Shown here in pieces: positions 12,416 through 22,704 of a DNA stretch of 64,000 nt. A program made the position numbers and the translations under genes. The stretch lies in contig NW_017265163.1 of assembly GCF_001638985.1 (NCBI RefSeq), positions 372,001-436,000 on the forward strand. Direction: 5' to 3'. The notes under the pieces were generated by a model, which was given only the letters and a program-made list of their open reading frames with translations, was not told where the DNA came from and made no database searches. Origin of the DNA: Phycomyces blakesleeanus NRRL 1555(-). Lineage: Eukaryota > Mucoromycota > Mucoromycetes > Mucorales > Phycomycetaceae. Numbering within the stretch: the stretch's first letter is position 1; each line of letters opens with the position of its first letter.

Positions 12416-13354
12416 ATGGTAAGAACAAGCTACTGATGAAGCATTAAATCGACGTGTGAATAGATGGATGGATGGATGAACTAATATTTGGATGTGCATT
12501 TTTTAGGGCTGCGTTAGAACCAAGACTGTCAAGAAGGCTTCCCGTGTCTTGATCGAGAAGTACTACCCCCGTCTCACTCTCGACTTCCAGACCAACAAGA
12601 GAATCCTTGACGAGGTTGCCATCATCCAGTCCAAGCGCCTCCGCAACAAGATTGCCGGTTTCACCACCCACTTGATGAAGCGCATTTCCAAGGGTCCCGT
12701 CCGCGGTATTTCCTTCAAGTTGCAGGAGGAGGAGCGTGAGCGCAAGGATAACTACGTTCCCGAGTTCTCTGCCCTCGATACCTCCGTCATTGAGGTCGAC
12801 CCCGAGACCGAGGTAACTATCGAAGAAGAATTAGAAAACCGAAAAGTTTGTGTGGTTATGTATACGTGTGCGAGACTTTGGCTGTCGTGCGGAAGCATGA
12901 AAACTTGGTTATTTTTTGTTTGGCCTTTTGTCCCAAACTATCAAATCTTTTTTGTTTTTTGTTTCTTTTATCAGCTTTTGCGATCTCTTTCTATATTTAT
13001 GTATTTGTTGCTTTTGCTTGCTTCATAAATGAAATGAAATGAAAAGAAGATGGGGCAATGGTCAAACAAAAAAAACAATACCTATTTTCTTTCTGTGCGC
13101 GCGGTGGATCTTTCGATGGCCATACTATATCACATTGACTTGAAGGTGTCAAGATTCCGCCGCGCACAACACAACCTTAACACCATTTTTCTTTACTCTA
13201 CTTTTAGGAATTGCTCAAGTCTCTCAACTTCGAGAACCTTGCTGGTGTCCGCGTTACCAACCCCATTGCCAACGTTGACTTCAAGCCCCGTCGTCGCGAC
13301 CAGGCTCGTGGTCCCCGTAAGCCCCGTGCTGAGGGTGCTGAGGTCCAGGCTTAA
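12416..13354 (+). CDS. RPS17: 40S ribosomal protein eS17
   Basis: Exons 12416-12418 (the ATG alone), 12507-12812 and 13208-13354 encode 151 residues. The sequence [61 protein letters not shown] is the eS17 signature. The C-terminus is longer than the usual 135 residues and ends in a basic [21 protein letters not shown] tail. Position 3 is Cys (MGCVRTK) where most eukaryotes have Arg. Intron 2 is 395 nt, long for this window. Codon use is strongly biased, as for eL42. Confidence 0.96.
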
Positions 13355-14670
13355 AGCTCTTTCATTATTTGGGATTTCGAGTCCTTGATCTTCGGGTTCC
13401 AATTAACCCAATAAAATGTTCATAGCCGAATCTTTGATTTTTTTTTACATATTTTACTGCATATGTCTATTTTTTAAAGTGATGTAAAGAAATGTAATAG
13501 AAATATTTTGATGGCTGTTATTTAGTAATTATAAAATCCGAGTATCCGGATTATAGGCAGGAAGCTACTGGTTTCACAACATGTGTATCGGTTCTGTGTC
13601 TGTATCTTGATAATTCACACATGTCTTCCGAGAACGGGATGAACGGAATGTAATCTGAAGGGAAAGAATAGATTATGGTATATCGAGTTGGGCAATTTGA
13701 ACAATTGAATTATAGCACTGAAAGTTAAATTTGAGTTTGTATTGAAAGTAGAAATAAGCTATTAAGTCATATATATATTATATATTGTGGGCCTATTGTT
13801 CTTGCCTTTAGTAACTATTTATCTATATATGTATATATATCTATATGTGTGTGTACTTGTGTACGTATATTTGTAATTGTACCCTTTTAAAACAATTCTT
13901 GTTGGACTTAGCTATGATCGTTCACTGGGTTAAATGTACCTCCAGTAAAGAATATCTTTCACTGCGCTTCATTTACCATTCCCGGAGATAAAAAATAAAC
14001 GAGTTTACTATGAAGCGATGTTTCAATCGGCTTATCTTTGGAAATATTGAGGTACTTTGTACACTTGCTTCTGTTAGTATTTAACATGGGCCATATAATC
14101 ATACTTGCCAATACAGAGTCGAGATCATTGGATACATGGCCTGATGATGGGCCTAATACAAAATAGAAAATGATAAATTTAGAGCCATTTATACTGGATA
14201 AGTTTTAGGTTTACACCAAAGGGGGTTTCTTTTGAATGTCATGTGATTCAATACGTTTATCCAGTATATATAGTACTTGGATAAATAATTCTGTTTCTTC
14301 TTTGAATATATAGATCAGATATTCTGATCATTTATTCTTAAAGAGGTACAATATCTTGAAGTACAAAAAGATAACAGATTTTGACTATCGCGATTGATAA
14401 GACCATACCCTGTCCCATTTGTGGTACACAAAATCAGCTGAACCAGCCAAAGCGCATAACGGTCTCAAAAATATCCAGTGAAATAAAGCTGTCAGCAAAA
14501 CCTATAATTCGTACTAGGTGTATATCTGCAATATCATTGGCCAGAGAGGGTATCACAGCCGACAGCAAACCAACAGTATATGCAGAGCCAAAATAAGAAA
14601 TATAACCAAATTCTGCTTATAAAAACCACTTCGCTCTGTTTATCCATTATCCACACTTCTTTTTCTCACA
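13355..14670. other. Intergenic region; upstream control of xanthine dioxygenase
   Basis: No gene was recognised in these 1.3 kb. A GATCAGA-TAT-TCTGATC inverted repeat lies at 14313-14329, and two GATA-type WGATAR sites (AGATAA near 14369, TGATAA near 14395) lie 270-300 bp before the xanthine dioxygenase start. An open frame from 14381 to 14596 shows no family resemblance. Confidence 0.5.
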
Positions 14671-16133
14671 ATGACTTTTACAATTGAGCCTATTAAACCT
14701 ACTGCCGCCCAGTTTGGCGTTGACTTTGGTGCCATGATCAATGACCTTGACTTGGAGAAATTGACTGGTAAAATAATTTCTTTATTTCTTTATTTTATTT
14801 CTTTATTTTATTTTATATTATATTAACCCCCCCTCTATCTAAACATTATCTGATAGACCATGATTTTGCCAAGCTTGAGGAAGCTGTTTATACTTATCAA
14901 GTCGTTGTAATCCGTAACCAGAGCCATCTCACTCCTGAAACACAGTATAAAATCACAAAGATGTTTGACCCTGCAATGGATACTTATGGCCACGGTGGAA
15001 TGCACCGCGCAAAGGCCTCTGTGATCGCCAGAGACTTGTCCCCTCTTCCCAAAGTACCACAAGTGCAACTATTGGGCAATGGTCTGATCAAGAACTACCA
15101 GGGAATTTCCGAGAAGTTGCTTGTTCATCCCAACCATCGCGTCTTTCACCAAACACAACTGAGTACTGAGGAAGAAGCAGCCGGTAAGACCCGATTCTAC
15201 AGATGGCACATGGATGCCGCTCTTTACAGACTCAACCCACCAAAGGTTACCTCTCTCTTTGGATTTAAGAACCCCGTAAGTATAAAAGCTTTGTGATAAA
15301 GAGAACAATATATGTATATAATTACTTGCGCGCTAACAAGACTATATGCATTCTTTTTTTTTCTTATTTAGGGTACTCGTCGTCAAACACTTCAATACGA
15401 CGATGGGTCCAACTCTGAGATTGATGTTCAGTTGGGTACCACTGCTTGTAAGTTAATAAAAGAAAATGATCAAGTTGCTCTCAAGATTCTAAACATGAAA
15501 CTGTATCGAATAGTCATCTCCGGACAAAGAGCATTCGAGATCTTGTCCCCTGAATTAAAAGACTTTTGCTTCCGCACAAAGGTCCAATATGCCCCTCATC
15601 CCTATCTCTGGATGTCCAAGGCTCGATCCCGTTCAACTGGTCTTGGTATGGTTTCTGAAGGCAAGGAACTCTCTGTTGATGAACTCCCTCCTATTGACGA
15701 GAAGGATATCAAGATCTACCCCATGGTAATTTAACACAAAGCAAAAAAATATATATCGCAAAATCAAATTCTTACGACCTGCTGCGTATAGTTGTGGAAA
15801 AACCCTGTTACAAACAAGATCCATCTTCAAGTCCACCCCTCGGCTGTACAGGATCTTATTACAGATGGAAAGCGAGTGGGTGATTTGACCAAGGTTCGCG
15901 AGATCCTTTGGAATATCCAGCGTCCTTCAATTAACCCCGAGAACGTCTATGCTCACGAGTGGAAGGATGGCGATCTGGTTATCTTCCACAACCGTGGTGT
16001 ACTCCACAGTGTTGTAGGCTGTTTGACACCTGATGATATCCGTATCTTCCAACAGTGCAACATGGCAAGTTCTGATGAACCTATTCCAGTAACCAAGGAA
16101 GATTTTGCACCCTATGCTACAGTCAAGGCTTAA
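14671..16133 (+). CDS. Alpha-ketoglutarate-dependent xanthine dioxygenase (XanA-like)
   Basis: Five exons (14671-14767, 14857-15275, 15372-15447, 15514-15725, 15792-16133) encode 381 residues of the TauD/TfdA Fe(II)/2-oxoglutarate oxygenase family. The metal motif is HMDAALY (H-x-D) and the distal His lies in HNRGVLHSVVG. The blocks DAALYRLNPPKVTSLFG, RTKVQYAPHPYLWM, SRSTGLGMVSEGKEL, YPMLWKNPVTNKIHLQVHP and VYAHEWKDGDLVIFHNRG match fungal XanA, which hydroxylates xanthine to uric acid in place of molybdenum-dependent xanthine dehydrogenase. Related fungal TauD enzymes act on taurine or sulfonates, but the listed blocks favour XanA. It converges on the PEN-2 gene, with 163 bp between stops. 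Confidence 0.85.
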
Positions 16134-16296
16134 AAATACTTCTCCCCAAGAAAAATAAATAATCTCCCTCCAATTACTTGTAAAACTTCTTCCTTTTTTT
16201 TCATATACCATTTCCAATTCAATAACAACACAAACTCATATATAAAATAAATAAATAAGAAAGCAATAAAAATAAATTCAAATAAATAGACGTAAA

Positions 16297-16722
16297 TTAA
16301 ACTCCTTTGGGTATAACTACGGTGATTGTATCTGCAGATTGTCCCCACTGTACTCGCTTATTTACAAATACAGCATACCAGGTAGTCAGAGCAATAAACG
16401 ACAGAATACAGCCAGCCAGTGACATGAGCACATCTATTCATTGATAACCTCTCCTTGTTCTTAGTCAAGGTACCCCTTTTTTGTTTGTTTTTTTTTTGTT
16501 TATTATTTTTATGTGTATATATTCTTTATTATAATTCCACGCAGACTTTCTTGGTTTCTTACACTTTCGAAGGGCAGGTGGAGCTGTTGATTTGCGACAC
16601 ATGGTGAAAAAGTACATGACATTTACCAGCCAGAGGAAAGGGAGAAAGGCAAACCCACCATAGAACATCTTTTTGCTAATGGTTATTAGCTCATCATTGC
16701 TCATCTTGTCTAGCTTTGGCAT
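16297..16722 (-). CDS. PEN-2, gamma-secretase subunit
   Basis: Exon 1 (16722-16563) and exon 2 (16433-16297), joined at a canonical GTAAGA...TAG intron, encode 98 residues; animal PEN-2 has about 101. The N-terminal half contains KMFYGGFAFLPFLWLVNVMYFF, in which GGFAFLPFLWLVN is the invariant PEN-2 block. The second half reads YVLMSLAGCILSFIALTTWYAVF followed by a short tail ending in VVIPKGV, matching the TM and the conserved C-terminal tail of PEN-2. PEN-2 binds presenilin and triggers its endoproteolysis and activity within the presenilin-nicastrin-Aph1-PEN-2 complex. Frame and splice phases were checked codon by codon. An upstream in-frame AUA/UUG-type extension is not supported; the ATG at 16722 fits the family length. 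Divergent from the signal peptide peptidase gene 845 bp away. Confidence 0.92.
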
Positions 16723-17566
16723 CTTGAATTTTATATATATATATATATACAGGCGTATTCTTTTGAATTGAGAAAAAAAATACAATAGAAAAATGAAGGA
16801 ATAGTAATTATACCTTTATTTTGTATTTGCACAGCAATTGTAGCTTTTCATTTGTCAATATTTTAGATGTCCGAGACTTATAGTAGTAACCGTTTTTCGA
16901 TACACATTTTTTATTCGATCTCTTACCAATACAAAAAAGGGCATTGGCCTCCTTTTTTTCCTTTGGATCACATAAATATCTACTCTTCCATACGGCTTTA
17001 TTATGTCTATCTATGTAGTCTATCTACATTCATAATGATTATTTCTATTACTAATACTGCTGATGTACTGTTGAAAGAATTAATTTATTCTAATGGGAAG
17101 TTGTGGAGTGTAGTCACTAAAATCGTGTCCTGATTAGTTTTTCCTCTATTGCTAATATTCATAGAGGGTTGCCAATTGAGCACTGCGCCTAGTATTCTAC
17201 AATTAGACTGCCAACTGTGTAGGATCAAGTATAGTTATTACTGTTAATTATTATTATTTTTTATTGAAAATCGGGGTCTACGTCAGAAACAATTATAATA
17301 TAAAAAAAAAAGACTTGTAATTTTAATGGCCTTGTCATTTTGACACGTAGCGGTCGAAAGGTGGAGGAAGTCAAAATTAGCGGAACCCAAATTCATCTGC
17401 CTGTAATTATATACACACACATACACGCACTAATTAGCCTCAGGGGCAAAATGAAAAGAGTGAACAAGCCAATTATATATATATATATATATACAGATAT
17501 TTCCCTTTTGACTTGCTCTTCTTCCTTTTCCTTTTCTAAAAAAAAAGAAAAACTTCAATTTAAATT
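16723..17566. promoter_or_regulatory. Shared upstream region of PEN-2 and signal peptide peptidase
   Basis: The 844 bp between the divergent start codons contain AT microsatellites at about 16735-16750 and 17477-17493 and no convincing coding frame. Both promoters are expected here; no specific element was recognised. Confidence 0.45.
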
Positions 17567-19089
17567 ATGGAAAGCACCAAGGAAGCTGGGCTCTTCATTG
17601 CATATGGAGCCCTCATGTCAATGGCTCTCGTTCCCATCTATGTGGGTTCTATCGCCTCTCTCAAGACAATGAAACGACCCGAAAACGCACAGAAGTCCAA
17701 GAAATCTCTCTCTCCTCTCGATGACTCGGATGATGAAGATGTTGGTGCAGACACACTTACAACCAACGATGCTTTGATGTTCCCCATCATCGCTTCCGGT
17801 GTTCTCTTTTCGCTTTACATGATGTATCGTTATTTGGACGAACGTTACCTGAACTACGGTATTACCGCCTATTTCTCAATTGTTGGTTGTGCAGCCATGA
17901 CAAAAACAGGTTTGATGGTAGCAAAGGCTGTAACTCCCCTCAGCCTCTTGAAGAATGTTGACAAGTATAAGGTTTCTTTGAGCAAGGGAGGAAAACGTAA
18001 GTTAATAAAATATCCCCGCATTTTTATGTGTTGATCCCAATGCTATATTGATTCTAACGGTGTATGTGTGTGTGTGTGTGTGTGCGTGTGTTTGTTCATT
18101 AGGCTTGAACCATCTCAGCTTCACTGTGGTCCACATTGGTCTTGCTGTCCTTTCTATTTTAATGACCATCTACTATGGCATCACAAAGAACTGGGTGGCT
18201 TCCAATCTTTTTGGTCTTTCTTTCTCAGTCAATGCTCTTACCTTGTTGTCCCTGGGATCATTCACCACCGGCATGAGCCTTTTGGCTGGTCTGTTCTTTT
18301 ATGATATCTTTTGGGTGTTTGGCACAGATGTCATGGTGAGTGTTGCCAAGAACTTTGATGCCCCTATCAAGGTACTCTGGCCCAGAGATGCCATCGCCTA
18401 CTTCCTGGGTGATCCTACCGCCATTGGATTCACTATGCTTGGATTAGGTGATATTGTTATTCCTGGTAAGAATATAGTTTCTCTTGGTATAGAATATCAG
18501 TGCACGACAAGATTATAATGAGTTGTACGCAGTTAATAAATACTAAAATATCTTGTTTGTACTTTATTATTGTTATTTCTTGTCTCTAGGTGCTTTTGTT
18601 GCTCTTTGCCTCCATTTTGATCGCCACATGGCCTGGAAGCGTAATCCCGTCGGTGATTTCCGTTCCACTGATTTCCCCAAGCCATACTTCATTGCCTGCT
18701 TCGTAGCTTACATTGCCGGTCTGGCAACCACCATGGCTGTCATGCATATTTTCCATGCTGCTCAGCCTGCCCTGCTTTACCTTTCACCTGCCTGTATCAT
18801 TTCTGCTTTACTGACTGCTGCTGTACGTGGTGAAATCAAAGAACTCTTTAGCTTCTCGGACGAAGAGACTGAAGAAGAGAAGGAAAAGAAGTCAAAGACC
18901 AAGGAAGTCAAGGAGGCCAAGGAAGAAAAGAAAGAGGAAGAGAAAACAACTGTTGTAGAGACTGTTGAAATTGAAACCGACAGTGTTAGTGAGATGAACG
19001 TTGTAGTATCAGAGTCTGAAGAGGAAACTGTTGTTGTTAAGTCTCCAAAGTCCGGAGGAAAGAAGAAGAAGGGAGGAAAGAGAAAGTAA
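17567..19089 (+). CDS. Signal peptide peptidase (presenilin-like aspartyl protease)
   Basis: Exons 17567-17996, 18103-18465 and 18590-19089 encode 430 residues. The active-site motifs of the A22B family are in place: YD at 210-211 in GLFFYDIFWVFGTDVMVSVA, GLGD at 257-260, and PAL at 324-326 in AAQPALLYLSPAC. The segments FDAPIKVLWPRD and NWVASNLFGLSFS identify signal peptide peptidase rather than presenilin. The enzyme cleaves type II membrane segments such as signal-peptide remnants in the ER membrane. About nine hydrophobic segments are visible. The C-terminus carries a long Lys/Glu-rich tail ending GGKKKKGGKRK, larger than the short lysine-rich ER-retention tail of animal SPP. Intron 1 contains a TG repeat near 18063-18091. 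Confidence 0.95.
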
Positions 19090-19333
19090 AAAAAAAAGTT
19101 AGACGAGTGCTTGGTTTTCATTCACTTCATTTTTCACTTATCTATCTATCTTTATATCTCTCATTGCATTTGTTACATAAATCTTCTCAGATAAAGGGTC
19201 CATTTTCACCTTCATACTCTTACTGTATAATTGGTTATATTGTGTTGAATGTATTACAATTGAAGAATTGTTTATACAAGCTTCTTTTTACTTTATTTTA
19301 TTTTATTTTATTTTTGCCTAAACTGCAACATTA

Positions 19334-19635
19334 TTACGTCGATGAAGAGGAAGATGTCTCTGACTTGATCATTCGCTCCACTCTAAGTCTGTCTTCTTCT
19401 TCTTTAGCCATTTCCTTGGCAATAGTTTTTGCTTCTGATGCAGCTAGCATTTGATCTACGGAACCAATGGTGAGAAATGTAAAGTTCAGGAAAAAATAAA
19501 ACAAAACAAAACAATAACAACAAGGATGACAAAAATAGACGTACAGTAATTGCTCTTGATCAACAAAAGCTCCATCGCACCACCAAGTCCAACACCCAGT
19601 CCGAATATCTTGCCATAGAATTGTACCAAACTCAT
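19334..19635 (-). CDS. Small single-pass membrane protein, 70 aa, unknown
   Basis: Exons 19635-19545 and 19455-19334 join through a GTACGT...TAG intron to give 70 residues. The N-terminus YGKIFGLGVGLGGAMELLLIK forms one glycine-rich membrane segment, followed by NYYQMLAASEAKTIA and a charged helix (KEMAKEEEDRLRVERM) ending in a serine tail. The layout resembles small mitochondrial inner-membrane proteins of fungi, but no named family was recognised. Clean frame, consensus splice sites and a conserved-looking FG.GV.LGGAMELLL core support a real gene. It sits tail-to-tail with signal peptide peptidase. Confidence 0.7.
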
Positions 19636-19864
19636 GTTCAGAGATGTAGATGAGAGAGATGTGACTGTACAACAAACCTGGTGTTGTTTACAGTTCATCA
19701 CTTTGGGGGAGTTCTGGGTTAGTTACTTGGACCCTTGGTAGTTCATATTTTGCACGTCATGCTACCACACACACACACACATATATATATATACATATAT
19801 ACATATATATATGTTCAAATAATTATTTATTTAAGTTGTAAAAAGAACAAGTACAAATAGAGTA

Positions 19865-21980
19865 TCATAAAGTAGAGTTTTCAGAAACAGACTCCTCTAG
19901 CACTTCTCGGGTCTCTCTTGCGCGAGCCTCTCTAATCGTATCACGTTTTTGACGTTCTTTTTCTCGAGAATCCTGAAGTCTACGATATTTACTTGTCTTG
20001 ATAAACTTTGGAACTGAGTCAGACGCCATAAGTCTGCAAATGTGCTCGTCCACTCGATCAAACCACTTGAGCATCATTCGCAGACTCTGAGAAGCACTAG
20101 ATGTGGATATGAGAATGGTTGGTTTGATCTGTCCAGGCATGTAAGTGGGCACAACCGTCACTACCGACGATACAAGTCGTGCCATCTCCTGTCTAAGAGA
20201 ATGCTCGACGTTGAGTTCAGAAGGTGCACTAGGAGCAAGATAGGTGACCCAAATGTTATACGCGTCTTCGACCAAGTCTTTCTGATTCTGTGATGGTAAT
20301 GCTGGGCTTTGACTACGGCATTTTCGTTTGAGAGACTCATAATCAATCCAGAAATCCAGATTCTCCTCACAGAAGTTAGCCCTGAGAAAATCTTTAAAGA
20401 GTGATCGACATTGGGGATCATCAAGAATTAGACGAAGACGTGCCAGATTGCCTTCTTTATGATCAATAATTGTTGCTGTCAATATCGAAGATTTCTGAAC
20501 GGGAATTCCAATAGATGTCATTGTAGGGAGAGGAGCAGCAGCACCAGAAGCAACAGCTGGGGGATGAATGGACGAAGAAGTAGTGTGAGTGATGACTACA
20601 GACTCGGGATCTTGAGAAAGGATTTCTCGCAGGGAAGTTGGCTGACTTTCTGTATCGGGATCCACTAGGAGTTTACTGGAGATTGACTGAAGCGAAAGTG
20701 ATTTTGATAGTTTGCTAATGGTTTCCAGCCCTTCTTTATTTTTGCTTTTTTCTGCCTCTTCTTTTTTTACGTGCGAGTCTTTATTTTTTGATTCAGACTC
20801 GATGCTCAGAGACTTCTCATTGAGGATCTGCTTGCCTTTGTCGGTTACAAGCAAAAGTGTCGCTTTGGAGACCTTGATGAATGCACCTGATAAACGGTGA
20901 TCCTGGAATTCAAGCCAGCCATATCGTATAAATGAATTGGCAATGACTTCAGCTTCGTCGCGTGAAGATACGGTGCTGTAGTCTACTAACCAATCACAAC
21001 ACATCTGAGACGAAAATACGGTACGGATTGTGTTGGCTGTTTTAGGTATAATCTCACGGCGACTCTTGGAAAGTGTCAGGAGGTAATTGCTCAGTAATTG
21101 GACCCGGGAGTCCTCGGCACAAGTTTGGAGAGACATATTAAAAGGGGCGGCTGATTGGCCAGACGAAGAAGTAGTAGAACTTGATGATACGGATGAATTT
21201 GAAGAGGTGCTTGAAGTGGTTTTTGGTGGTACTGGAGAACTGTGGTTTCCTGGCTGATCCAGCTCCCCTTCGAGCGGTAAGAGGGAAAGCATGACTCGAA
21301 ACACAATCGATAGATTTTGTCGACTAAGAATGAGTTCATCATCTTCTGCTTGTCTTTCTAACCGCACGAGTTGAATGGGATCCAATTGCCCAAAGTGCTT
21401 GCGCATTGATGTCATATCAGCTCCTGTACGTACACAAAAGTCTTGAAGCACACATAGTCCTTTGGGAGTTAGTTGCCAGAGTCCTTTTTCTCTAAATACT
21501 CGATTGTGACTATCTACGGCATTTTCTATAAGATGGCAGGTGTGAAACTGCTGGCAAAGTGCCTTGGCCATATCGCGTGCCATGTTGAATGTAGTTGTGG
21601 TTGTGGTCCAGAGTTGCTTTGTGGTGTCATTTGGATCTGAGGCGCGCTGGGTGTGTGAAAAACGAAGAGAACCAAGAGCTTGAAGAGCATCCTCAGATGA
21701 GAATGTGTTTGTGTAGTTTCTGAACAGGTAGCGATGGTTGTCAATTGGAATTTGGACAATCAATGCGCTGAATAGATCATGAATATCCTGTAAGAACCTT
21801 TTGTAAGTAACAAAAAATAAAATAAAAAATATCTTCTAACTCTAGTTCGTCTTTCTTTCATTCTTTCATTATCTTGTTTTTTTTTTATCTTGAACAAAGT
21901 TTTACCTTTAGAAACGGTCGGCCATCCATAGTAAACTTCATCATAGAAGTATATGCTTGCTGAGATATATTTGAGTGCAT
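19865..21980 (-). CDS. DEP-RGS protein, FlbA/Sst2 type
   Basis: Exon 1 (21980-21906) and exon 2 (21787-19865) give 665 residues. The N-terminus MMKFTMDGRPFLK|DIHDLFSALI is the start of the fungal-type first DEP region seen in FlbA/Sst2. A second DEP domain lies at about 266-348 (SQMCCDWLVDYSTV, ANSFIRYGWLEFQDH, SGAFIKVS). The RGS domain is at about 473-625 (LARLRLILDDPQCRSLFKDF, CEENLDFWIDYESLKRKC, DSVPKFIKTSKY) with a Ser-rich insert. Such proteins act as GTPase-activating proteins on heterotrimeric G-alpha subunits; the DEP domains tether them to receptor tails. Ser-rich linkers separate the domains. Confidence 0.93.
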
Positions 21981-22704
21981 TATATAAAATTAAATAAATA
22001 GAAAGATGAAAGAAATCGACGGAATTTGGTTTGTATTGGTTTTTAGACATATGCTTATATACAGGTTATAGGGTGGAATGGTGATAGGACACCTATAAAA
22101 GGAGGAAATGAACGAGAAGATATCACATAAGATTTCTTTCTTTCAATGCTCAATATATATATATAAAGGGGGGAGGAGAAAATACGTTGTTAAGGCCAGT
22201 TAAATGATAAGTCACAGTTGGTAAGGTAAGATAGGGTAAGTTTGGTAGGGAGGGCGAGCACAGTCAGCTCCCCCGTGCTGACAAGAATAGAAAGCGATAA
22301 TATATTTGCTTGTAAATAATAATAATAACAATAATGTTACATAAAGATCATTGTCGGTTCAAGAATTGAATTATTGCGCTTTGACTTTTAAGTCTTTTAA
22401 GAGGTGCTAAGTTCCGAGTAAAGGCGAACAATGACAGGCTGCAGGGCATGTTTGTTATTTTCTTCTGATACTCAAATGAAAATGTGCAAAGGCACATGTA
22501 CAAAGAGGTTTTTATTTTTTATTTGCTTGCATGAAAAAAAAAGTATGTATAACTATATCCAAGTAGTACAAGCCCCATTACAACCCCTTGTACGTTCCAA
22601 ATGAACACAAAGAGAAGCATGATAGTATTGGTACTTGTAAACTTAATTGTCTATTGCCCGTCAGATCAAGGGGTGGTAGGTGAGGGATGGAGAGCGTTCT
22701 CATT
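21981..22704. other. Promoter of DEP-RGS gene and 3' flank of Ede1 gene
   Basis: No gene was recognised. The stretch carries the upstream region of the DEP-RGS gene (right of 21980) and the 3' untranslated region of the Ede1-like gene. Short AT and AATA repeats are present. Confidence 0.5.

Noticed and set aside
14381..14596. 71-codon frame with CPICGTQNQLNQP
   Set aside because: A single CxxC is present but no second zinc pair, no ATG start, and no family resemblance; it lies in the upstream region of the dioxygenase gene.
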